Part shown: positions 1 to 12,100 of the stretch, in pieces
Numbering within the stretch: the stretch's first letter is position 1
How the letters are laid out: the number at the start of each line of letters is the position of its first letter
Source of the DNA: Glandiceps talaboti
Lineage: Eukaryota; Hemichordata; Enteropneusta; Spengelidae
Length of the DNA: 64,000 nucleotides
Reading direction: 5' to 3'
Assembly (NCBI RefSeq): GCF_964340395.1
Contig: NC_135568.1
Span: 672,501 to 736,500, forward strand
Notes under the pieces: model-generated
Seen by the model: only the letters and a program-made list of their open reading frames with translations
Told to the model about the DNA's origin: nothing
Databases searched by the model: none
Translations under genes and position numbers: made by a program

Positions 1-887
1 AAGTCATCACAATCAAGCAAACAGTTTAAGTCCATCTTAATTCCATGTTACCTTTCAAAGACACCAAGTTTGTATTCATAACATGCCCCACTAGTCTGTG
101 TGCTACAAGTACAGCATGTCATGCCATGTATATAAGGGTTGTCCAATGCATGAGGGCGCCCTCTCACATCATAACCTACAGAGACTACATCATGTCCAAC
201 TTAATACATTTTTTTGATGGTATTGCCAAATATGGTAAATCATTTCAAAATGGCTGCCTGTTTGTCAAATATGGTATACAAGAACTTTGATTGGGCAGTA
301 AGTTGTAAAATAATCTATTTATGAGCTGGGAATTTTAGCAATTTGTTTCACAAATCTTGATGCCAGAGAGAAAAATGTCATGAAATTTAAAGCTGTACTA
401 AGACTATTTGTCAATGTTAGAGAAATCTACAACAAAGAAATGTAAAGCTGTGTTACCTAGCAACAACATTTTCAAAGTTTAAAGCTGCAGTAGCTGTAAC
501 TGAATCATTTTTTTCAAACTCTTTCTTAGCTATCATGACTTACACACAGTAAATCATACGCCAAGAATAATATTGAATCACCTGTGTGTAAATGTATTAG
601 TTTTGTAATCATGATTTCAATCCGTTGCTCTAATACTTGCAGCCTCTACTTATTTTCTCTAATTATTGATATTTGAACAATTTTCAGTGAATATATTGTT
701 GGTTGTCTAATCCTAAAAATAATTCTCAATTTATAGCTAGTGTACCTTTAAACCTCTATTACGTTCAAACATAGGATGTAGGTTCTGAATAGCAAAATAT
801 ACCAGTTATATTTCCAGAATGATTTTATCTTACAGTTCAATTTTGTAGCATTGTTACAGAATGCATGTCGCCTGTATTACAATTATA
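1..887. other. spacer downstream of the aminopeptidase gene
   Basis: AT-rich sequence with only short open frames. I see no exon-like frame bounded by splice sites and no recognisable repeat family. Part of it may be 3' UTR or downstream flank of the minus-strand aminopeptidase gene that ends at 1167. Confidence 0.5.
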
Positions 888-893
888 TTTATT
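888..893 (-). terminator. candidate polyadenylation signal of the aminopeptidase gene
   Basis: AATAAA on the minus strand, about 275 nt after the stop codon at 1167. It is the first canonical hexamer I found downstream. The hexamer alone is weak evidence in AT-rich DNA. Confidence 0.35.
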
Positions 894-1166
894 ACACTGT
901 GTATTGTTTGTTCAGAAAACAAGTCCTGTTTCTATGGAAATGGACAAAACATAAACTAAAGCAGAAATGTTATTACAGTAACAATAGACTACAGCATGTT
1001 CTGTTCTGACAGCAAGTCATTTTGAGATCTTTCTTAAGTTAGGAATAGTATATTTCAGAATATTGCATATCACCCCCTCCAGTCAGACCACGTAGAATCT
1101 TCTGAAAAACAGCACAAACCATTTACAAATATCCAGGGGTGACAGCTATAATTTGGATGGGTTAAT

Positions 1167-3409
1167 TCAGTCAGCTTTGCTGGCTAGAAATACCTTGATG
1201 TTGTCAGAATCTCTGGCCAACCACTTCATGTTTAGACGAATGTTTTCAAGTGATTGTTGGATGGTACGTTCCGCAGCTGGGGCATCGTGTGTTTTGAAGA
1301 AGTCTTCAATCTCTTTGGCTTTCTCTTCACTTGCAAAGCCTTCAGTACAGTACTGAAAATAATATGCAAATATGCCATATTATTTATTGATTGATTTATT
1401 TTCTTAGCAACAGTGCTATAAGACAGCCACTTCAAGAGAAGTAAAATACAGAAAAAGTATTGCTATTATTTATTCTTTCAATAGGGAACGTGAAAACCTG
1501 CCATGTTGAATGTTGCATCATGGGAAATGTGATAATAAATACTAATCAATTAGTAGTGAAACTGTTACTCATTTTCAGAACGATGTAATACGTGTTTGTA
1601 GTTATCAACATGCTAAGTATAGCAGCTAAAAAGTATGGAGCCAGATCTATTGGTAGACACAGAAAAACACAGACAACAAAATTGATTTAAAAGAATCAGC
1701 AATTCTGAGCAGCATCGCTACAGAAATTTGCACGAATAATTTACAAGTCGATGTTTAATCCGTACCGTAGAAAAGGAATGGTTTAATTTGAAAGTAACTG
1801 TTTACGTTTCATAATGTATGGTAACTATATGATGCACTTGTTTTTATTCAAAATACAATTTAATTAAATCAAATATCCATACCTTCACAAGACGAGACAA
1901 CAGGAAACCTCCTTCATAACGTTTATGAAGTTCCTTCCAGTTATCTTGAAGGAACTGCCATGCCATCTCTAGTCCATCCTTAGAACCTACCACTCCTGTC
2001 AGTACAAACACTGTATCCTGAGATCGTACATCATCCTGTAATGGAGAATGAGACAGTAGGTAGATGAAATGATAGCTATCCAGATTTGTGTAAATCCATG
2101 GATAACGATGGAATGATAGCTATCCAGATTTGTGTAAATCCATGGATAACGATGGAATGATAGCTATCCAGATTTGTGTACCTGTTTCCTGCGCTATCGA
2201 GATACATCGTTAGTTGGTTTCACTTCCTAGCCTAGCCTGTTTACTGCACTGTTGAGATACATCATTAATTGGTTTCACTTCCTACCCTAGTCTGTTTACT
2301 GCACTGTCAAGATACATCGTTAGTTGGTTTCACTTCCTAGCCTAGCCTGTTTACTGCACTGTCGAGATACATCATTAATTGGTTTCACTTCCTACCCTAG
2401 TCTGTTTACTGCACTGTCGATATACATCGTTAGTTGGGTTCACTTCCTAGCCTAGCCTGTTTACTGCACTGTTGAGATACATCATTAGTTGGTTTCACTT
2501 CCTACCCTAGTCTGTTTACTGCACTGTCGAGATACATCGTTAGTTGGTTTCACTTCATAGCCCTTGTATTCTCAACTTGTAATGATTACATTGTCAAAAC
2601 TGATAATAACGAATTGAAAATGTTCACCCAATAGCCTGGTCGATGATAGCCTGCAGCCCCTTCAACCGTGACAACTACCCAGACTGTCGTTATTCAAATG
2701 AATCAGTATGTAAATACACACACATTACGCTATGTGATATGGTAATTTACATATTATTTACATATGTTTTAAGTACACTTAACCCCTACAGGTGCTAGAT
2801 AACCATGCTAATAACTTTTGGGGCGGTGGCTACGTGAATCGTTTGAAATCTTTTTCAACACAGGCAGAGAATACAGGGGCTATGTGGTACATCAACTAAC
2901 GATGTATCTCTACAGCATAGTAAATAAGCTAAACTTGGTGTAAATCCATGGATAATGTTTATATTATCTGACTAATTTCTTTCAACATGTACACAAAGTG
3001 AAACGGGAAGGAGAGATTACATCTTAGTAGAGGTATGTACATATTTCTACCACTCCTCTTGAGTACATAAGTACCAACTCTGATTATTTTTAACACCAAA
3101 GTAGACATTTATGTGAAAACTGTAAATTATAACTATTAAGCAAAAAGGTCAAAATTGATAAGAATTTCTTTCAATACTTACACTCATTGAGAAATCTAGA
3201 ACTCTCTTGATAAGTGACTTGTCTTTAACTGAACCCAAAGCTCTCATGATACGTTCTTTCTCTTCATGTAAATCTTGTTCACGGAATAACTGGATGAAAG
3301 AATTGAAAAGGTAAAAATGAAAATTGACATATTGATCTATATTGCTACCAATGTCCTCCTCCTCCTCCTCATCCTCATCATCATCATCATCATCATCATC
3401 CTCATCACT

Positions 3410-3465
<56 letters not shown>

Positions 3466-6400
3466 CATCACTATCATCATCATCACTATCATCATCATCA
3501 TCATCATCCAATAAGGGAGGGGCTAACAGGTTTACTATTATTGCCATGGAAATCATCGTGTACAAAGTGCCAATCATCAGGGGTGCAAAAACCATAGAAA
3601 CAGCTGATAACTTCAACTCTTGATTCAATTGCATTTGATAAAATGATGTAACTTATCAATATTCTAAAATTAATACCTAAACTGGCAACTTGATTAATTA
3701 TTTGATCATGCAGACAAAAATACAACAAAAGAAAAATGATTTTCCAGCTTCTGGAAGTGTACCAAGATATCAAAATTTAGTTTTAAACTTACTTTCAACA
3801 TTGCATCAAATGTTGATTCATCACCATGACTCAGTACAGCATGGTAGACCTGAAATGATAAGACATATATGTCAACTCCTAGGGTACAATGAAATTACCA
3901 ATGTATCTGATTTCTATTTCACTTTTTATTTGATTTATTTATCAGCTTTGTTGTACACAAATAGTTCAACTAAGTTTATCATTATCTGAAAGCAGCACTA
4001 GTTGTAACTGGAGTATTTTAGTATCCCTAACCTTAAAGGGGAACACTACCCCAGAAAATGACTCCTAAGTGCTTATTACCTTTAGTGAAAACACCATGAA
4101 TATTCATGACTCCTAAGTACTTATTACCATCAGTGAAAATACCATGAATATTCAAGACTCCTAAGTGCTTATTACCATCAGTACAAAGATCATGAATATT
4201 CATTGTTCAACCACTGCATAAACATTTCTACTGTGTTAACTCCCATGAGGCAATGTGGCCTACAGCAAGGATCCCCAAATTAGGTACACTTACAATTTAG
4301 TGTTTCGCTGTTCATGAAATCACATGTAATGTAAAATCATGAAATTACTTTCCAGAACCCCAAGTTGATAAAAATGCGTCTTTCCTGGAATGGTGTTCCA
4401 CACTATGGTTACAGGTACTTTTAATGTATTGAAATCCCTGCATAGACTATCTCAACAATACTCAATTCAAGGTAAAGACCAATCTCAGACCAAGAATGAA
4501 GTTGTCTGACAGAGCTATAGACATAAACTGGTCCAGGACAACAGAATGATACTGTCTATAATCCAACTAATGAGATAGCCACTAATATGTCAACCTGGCA
4601 TTGAATCATGACCTTAACCCTTTCAGTACCATTTCCCACGCCCATTATGTTAATTAGGGTGAAAATGTACAAATATGTAGTATGGCTGGCTTTTGCCTAA
4701 AGTACCCAAATACTATATATCACAGGATGGTTAATCAAATTTTCTTTTGAAATATGTTGCCTTGGAGATTGCCATGTCACATGACTGGTCACATGATCAA
4801 AGATGGCTGACAAAGATGGCCTTCAATGCTAATAACAGATTAGGATTAAAAAGTTGAGTGTGAAATACTATTGTCTGGCAGAGGTTTAGAAATTTAGAAA
4901 AGGTTGGACCAGAATAAAAGAATGATCACATTCAATCTCTATTTGTTGACTGATAAGATAGTAATTATCAAAGACCATGGGATGCAGATATTGGGATGTA
5001 CATCTCAAATGATATTGCTACTCACTGGGCTTCTCAGATCTGCTACTACTTTGTCTTGGCCTGATGCATGGCTTTCAAATTTTTTCTTAGCTTCAGCTAC
5101 TGTCTCAGGATGACTACAACGACCAAGGTACAAGATAGCTAGACTTCTCAGCAAGGCATCTAAGTGTCCTGCAAGATTAAAATACATTATTAGCATTATA
5201 TCATCACTTGTTACATATCCAATATTTTTCTTGACAACAAATAAATACATTTTCAATTTACTAATAAAACCCACTTTGGAACTCAGTTCTTGTTTCTTCA
5301 TGTGATTCAATGTTCACTTCATGTTCTGGTTCCAGGATCCACTGGCACCTATATGCACTGCAGTAGGACTGATTCTAGTTTTATCAACGAACCCAAATAA
5401 ATACCACAAAGTGTGTGTAATATGCACAAGATGACTTGATTTTGCTAACTGCCCCCGAAGGTCAAGGTCGAAGGTCAATATCTTAAAAGAAGCTTACATC
5501 TAATAACATGGGGTAGACACTTGAATGGAGTTAATGTGTATCCTCACCTTCGTCTGTCTTTGCTTCCCAACCTAGTTTCTCAGCCACTGGCCATAACAGC
5601 TTTCTACCAAATGCTTTGAGGTGATCAGCATAGTCTGTATGGATCAACAAACCTGACAGTGTACGTAATGTATTACAGATATCAGTCCATACAGTGTAGT
5701 TGGTTTCATTCTTGTAGGCATCCATCAGACGCAATACTTCTACTGTTGTGACCTCACCAGCCTTGGCCTGTAATATACAGTAATATTATAACAACACAAT
5801 ATCTATACCACACATACAATACTTTCTACTTGAGATGAACATCTTCTGAGTAGGTGAGTACTACAATGCCTTTATTTAATCTTTATTTGGAAATTTGCTG
5901 AATGGTAGCCACAGGAGCAGTGCTCTAGTGCTGAAGAGCAGGAGTAAACCGGAGTACCTGGGACAAACCTACGTTTTTCAGCAGGGTGAAACAGAGCATC
6001 ATCCTTAGCTTCTTACATACAGACCTGGTTAAATTGTGATCAACCCAGCAGATATTTGTGGGTTTGAACCCTTATTCACATATATCTATTGTAAGTAACT
6101 TACCAGTGAAAATAGGTCACTGATAAGTCCAAAGCTTTCTCTCACATATGTCTATTGTAAGTGACTTACCAGTGCAAATAGGTCGTTGATAAGTCCAAGT
6201 CTGTCTCTAGCAGGTAAGGAATGATCTTTGATGGCTGGCATCAATAAATCTAACATCTCTGGGGAGTACTGAGTTCTATAGAAACCAACAGTTCCTGGGT
6301 TTAACTAAAATAATGAACAATACACATCTGAGTTAGAATAGGCTTTCATTGAATAAAACCAGTCCAGAAAACTTTGCAAAACACATACATATCTGGTCTT

Positions 6401-9134
6401 TAAAGGGGCACTCAAGGAATAGAGACATTTTCATGAACTATGAGTTCTGGAGAGCCATTTCATGATTTTACATCACCTACAACTACTTGCAATTTCAGAA
6501 AAGCATCAAGTTGATCTTGTGCATTTATAGGGTATCTTTGCTATGGGCTATCCTATTGCATCATGGGAGTCAGCAGAAATAATGAATTGAATGGTTGAAC
6601 ACTGAATATTCATGAGCACAAAAATGCTATACACTGTAAAACAGCTGACATTACACTCTGATGTTTTCAACTGACAATCCACATAATTCATAGCATACAT
6701 GGTAAAAACGTTTACAAGTGTAAATTTAGGTTGTTGAAGATTTTCACAGGATTTCCTTGAGTGCATGTATGCATCCTGTCATTAAGAAATGAAACATTTG
6801 CTTGGGGTATAAAGTGTAATGTAATGTAATGTAATGTAATGTAATGTATTCTGGAAATGAAACATTTGCTTGTGGTGTATAAAATGCAATGTAATGTAAT
6901 GTAATGTAATGTAATGTAATGTAATGTAATGTAATGTAATGTAATGTATTCTGGAAATGAAACATTTGCTTGTGGTGTATAAAATGTAATGTAATGTAAT
7001 GTAATGTAATGTAATGTAATGTAATGTAATGTAATGTAATGTAATGTATTCTGGAAATGAAACATTTGCTTGGTGTATAAAATGTAATGTAATGTAATGT
7101 AATGTAATGTAATGTAATGTAATGTAATGTAATGTATTCTGGAAATGAAACATTTGCTTGGTGTATAAAATGTAATGTAATGTATTCTAGAAATGAAGCC
7201 TTTATACCTTCACCCACTGGTCTGGTGCTACGTTGTCAATGGTAACTGTTGTCGTTGGTTTGTCTAGCACTATTGTGACAGCAGCTTTAGAAGGGTCAGC
7301 ACTGGTGGATATACTAATAGGTACCATCCACTGAGAAGTGTTACCTGTATGGAATAAATAACAGTCTGGTTCAGAAAATACAGAATATCTAATAACACTG
7401 GTTTTGATGAAATACAGAGTTTAGACACGGTTCACATGTATGACAATTCTGTCAGAGTCAAAATGGTTGAATGCTTAGAGTGTATGGCTTGTAATCTATA
7501 CATTGTTGTTTGTGGAGTTATGATGGTTGAATGGTTAGAGTGACTGGTTTGTAATCTGTACATTACTGGTTGTGTAGTCATGATGGTTGAATGGTTAGAG
7601 TGGTTGGTTTGTAATCTATACATTGTTGTTTGTGTAGTCATGATGGTTGAATGGTTAGAGTGTATGGCTTGTAATCTATACATTGTTGTTTGTGTAGTCA
7701 TGATGGTTGAATGGTTAGAGTGGTTGGTTTGTAATCTATACATTGTTGTTTGTGTAGTCAAAATGGTTGAATGCTTAGAGTGTATGGCTTGTAATCTATA
7801 CATTGTTGTTTGTGGAGTTATGATGGTTGAATGGTTAGAGTGACTGGTTTGTAATCTGTACATTACTGGTTGTGTAGTCATGATGGTTGAATGCTTAGAG
7901 TGTATGGCTTGTAATCTATACATTGTTGTTTGTGTAGTCATGATGGTTGAATGGTTAGAGTGACTGGTTTGTAATCTGTACATTACTGGTTGTGTAGTCA
8001 TGATGGTTGAATGGTTAGAGTGGTTGGTTTGTAATCTGTGCATTACTGGTTGTGTAGTCATGATGGTTGAATGGTTAGAGTGGTTGGCTTGTAATCTATA
8101 CATTGTTGGTTGTGGAGTTATGATGGTTGAATGGTTAGAGTGACTGGTTTGTAATCTGTACATTACTGGTTGTGTAGTCATGATGGTTGAATGGTTAGAG
8201 TGGTTGGTTTGTAATCTGTGCATTACTGGTTGTGAAATCATGATGGTTGAATGGTTAGAGTGGTTGGTTGGTTTGTAATCTGTACATTACTGGTTGTGTA
8301 GTCATGATGGTTGAATGGTTAGAGTGGTTGGCTTGTAATCTATACATTGTTGGTTGTGGAGTTATGATGGTTGAATGGTTAGAGTGACTGGTTTGTAATC
8401 TGTACATTACTGGTTGTGTAGTCATGATGGTTGAATGGTTAGAGTGGTTGGTTTGTAATCTGTGCATTACTGGTTGTGAAATCATGATGGTTGAATGGTT
8501 AGAGTGGTTGGTTTGTAATCTGTGCATTACTGGTTGTGTAGTCATGATGGTTGAATGGTTAGAGTGGTTGGTTTGTAATCTGTGCATTACTGGTTGTGTA
8601 GTCATGATGGGTGAAATGTTAGAGTGGCTGGTTTGTAATCTATAGGTTGCTGGTTGTAGAGTTATCATGGTTGAATGGTTAGAATGGCTGGCAAGGAATC
8701 TGTAGTTTGCAGGTTGTGGAGTCATGATGGGCGAATTGTTAGAGTGGCTGGCTTGGAATCTATAGGTTGTGGAGTTATGATGGTTGGATGGTTGGAGTGG
8801 CTATTGGTTGCTGGTTTCAGCTTCTCTGCTGCTACTTGCTTCTGAAAGATTAATTCCTTGTGCAAGTTTTGAACTACATGTAATGTTATGTGACCCTACC
8901 TTCAGCAGCACCATCAGCACAGAATTTACTCTGTGTCAGAGTCAGAACTCTTGAGTTGCCTTCTTGTTTGGCTGTAACTTTGATGACTGGGAAACCCATT
9001 TGTTTGGTCCATGTGGACATGACATCTTCCACAGGTTTTCCACTGGCTTTTCCCAGAGATTGCCATAAGTCTTCCGTAAAGGTATTCTTGTAGGAATGTT
9101 CCGTAAGGTATGCATTCATTCCTTCCTTGAAATC
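1167..9134 (-). CDS. NPEPPS: aminopeptidase exons 11-19: linker and C-terminal helical domain
   Basis: Exon 11 (8900-9134) includes [16 protein letters not shown], the conserved end of the thermolysin-like region. Exon 12 (7208-7344) supplies the small beta-sandwich with [10 protein letters not shown]. Exon 13 (6170-6304) holds [18 protein letters not shown]. Exons 14-19 (5548-5767, 5026-5168, 3793-3849, 3182-3289, 1883-2035, 1167-1352) encode the alpha-solenoid cap, including [27 protein letters not shown] and [18 protein letters not shown]. The stop is TGA at 1167-1169 after ASKAD. Exon 13's end is partly duplicated in its own downstream intron. Confidence 0.94.
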
Positions 9135-12100
9135 CTGGAAAATTAATCAGTAAGATGGCCACCCCATTACATATTGTAACAATTCCAGTATTATGTTTGG
9201 GCTGTCAGGGTTAAGTATAAACAAAGGTAACAATCTCTTTATAAACATTTTTACAACAAATACACCTACCATGAAGTCAAATTTGATAATGACGTGAAAC
9301 AAAACAATTATGGAATTGATAATAGACTACAAGTGACATATCTCATTATTAATTTACACAATGGATATAATTATATAACTAATCAACCTTATCTGTACTA
9401 AACCTTACCTTATCTGTAGTAACCTTACCTTATCTCTACTAAACTTTACCTTATCTGTACTAAACCTTACCTTATCTCTACTAAACCTTACCTTATCTCT
9501 ACTAAACCTTACCTTATCTCTACTAAACCTTACCTTATCTGTACTAAACCTTACCTCATCTCCAATGTAGTCATGTAACATTCTGATTACTGATGCTCCC
9601 TTGCTGTATGAAATCAGATCAAATATCTCATCTACTTCTGATGGATGGCCAACCGGTACCTGTAATACAAAAATATCAAATTATCATTAAAATCATAATT
9701 ATCATTAAAATCATTCATAATTGGTAAATTCAGATAATCTACATAATAGTTCAAATTGTAGAAACAGGAATGAATCATTGAATATTGGCAACATCACTGC
9801 TTTAAGTCACATTTACTACAATTTTTTCAATATTTACATTAATTTCTAAATATGATAAATATGAAAGATGACACGATCATGAAGACTCAATTATGAAAAT
9901 TGTATATCTGATGACAAAACGACATCACACCTCTGAAGACATAAGAATCATATCTCTGCTGACAACATTGCATCACTGATGACATCACAATGACATCACA
10001 CTTCTGAAGACATGAGAATCATATCTCTGCTGACAACATTGCATCACTGATGACATCATAATGACATCACACTTCTGATGACATGAGAATCATACCTCTG
10101 TTGACAACACTGCATCCATAATGACATCATAATGACATCACACTTCTGAAGACATGAGAATCATATCTCTGCTAACAACATTGCATCCATAATGACATCA
10201 TAATGACATCACACTTCTGAAGACATGAGAATCATACCTCTGTTGACAACACTGCATCCATAATGACATCATAATGACATCACACTTCTGAAGACATGAG
10301 AATCATATCTCTGCTAACATTGCATCCATAATGACATCATAATGACATCACACTTCTGAAGACATGAGAATCATATCTCTGCTAACAACATTGCATCCAT
10401 AATGACATCATAATGACATCACACTTCTGATGACATGAGAATCATATCTCTGTTGACAACATTGCATCCATAATGACATCACACCACTATCAACATCATA
10501 CCTCTGATGACATGACATTTCTAAAGGCATTATTTCTACTAATTCTAAATATCAGGAGATACAAACCTCAATAGGGTGACTGTTTTTCATAGCATCTAAT
10601 TCCAAGGCTCTTGTGTAATCATTGGTAACAAACTGAGTCCAGATGTCATATGATGGGAAGCAATGGTCAACACATAAATACTCAATCCAAGAAGCAAAGC
10701 CTTCATTCAACCACAAATGAGTCCACCATTCCTGGAAAGTTATCAAAATGGAAGGAATATTAGTATTTGAATCATTACCATTAATTATTCATGTATATTT
10801 ATGTATTTTTGATGTGAGATTAAATAATTAATTTTGAAACCCTTAATATTGTGTTGTATTTAGTTGTGTCCCCACTTCTCTTAACTTCTAAATGTTTTGG
10901 CCACTCAATTATAAAAACAACCAACCCTCTACAGAAAGGTCACCTCTCTATAGTGGTCACATTTTGTTGGTCCCTTGGCTGAAGCTCGAAGGTGTCAGCT
11001 GTGTTGTATTTCCATTACAGAAAGCCAAAAATGACACTCAAGTGTATTGATAAATTTGTAGGAGTGCCAAGAAAACCATCACTTACCATGGTAACAAGGT
11101 TGCCAAACCACTGATGAGCTAATTCGTGACCTTGAGACAATAAACAACAAAATTTGTGATCAGACAAAAAATATTTATCATCAACAGAAAACACATGAAT
11201 TACTCTCAATATGCAATGATTTAATGTACAAACTGTTCAATAACGCAGGCTATCTAATGATTTCATTACTGTATAAACCAACTACAACTTACAGAGTACA
11301 CACTTCTTGTTAAATTCAAAGTATCCAAATACAACGTTAAACTTACCAACTACAAGGGCTACCCACTGTTTAGCCATTGCTGATGAGTTCTTAGGATCTA
11401 CAAGAAGGGCAGTTTCCCTAAAATGGAAGGAAAGGTAAGTATGAAAATATGAAGCATAATGCTTGACTGCATAGTCAGGTTGGGAAAGAAAACAGGAAAA
11501 TAGCACTACCATAATAATCCCATCAATTCAGACAGATTTGCTGGCTATCATTACACTAGTGTTGCAAAGGATAGTTGGTACACTATACAAACTTTTTCAG
11601 CTTCTTAAATTCTCATTTAATACCAACATAAACAAAAGAGCTTACCAGTAAGTCAATAAAAACACCATAGGGTTACAAACACACCAAACTCTTCCACAGA
11701 AATCATAACACTAATAAAAACACCATTGGGTTATAAACACACCAAACTCTTCCACAGAAATCATAACACTAATATTCATGTTTCTTTGAGGATCTTTATA
11801 TTACCTGTATGTTATCAGTCCCCAGTTTTCCATAGCTCCGGCAGCAAAATCCGGGATTGCAATGAGATCTACCTTGGGAAGAGGGTAGGCAATATCAAAA
11901 TAGTCCTTATAGAATGGAAGGGTCTTGGTGGCTACCTATCAAAAGAAACAGATTGAACATCAACATTATTAGGACAATTTAAATATAGTTATACATGCAT
12001 GTCACATGTCACTAATCTCACATTCTGATTGGCTGCAACCCTGCTGATATGGAGGCATGTTTCTTACCAACAGCTGTATTTTTGCTTGTTGTATTACATG

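Noticed and set aside
3149-3634. Aspartate-rich 161-codon frame on the minus strand
   Set aside because: It fuses aminopeptidase exon 17 with the intronic (TCA)n tract through the acceptor. Only 3182-3289 is coding.
7432-8725. Long minus-strand frames encoding periodic His/Ser/Thr-rich proteins
   Set aside because: They follow the 60-bp minisatellite exactly and are mirrored by plus-strand frames. There is no codon signal or splice support.
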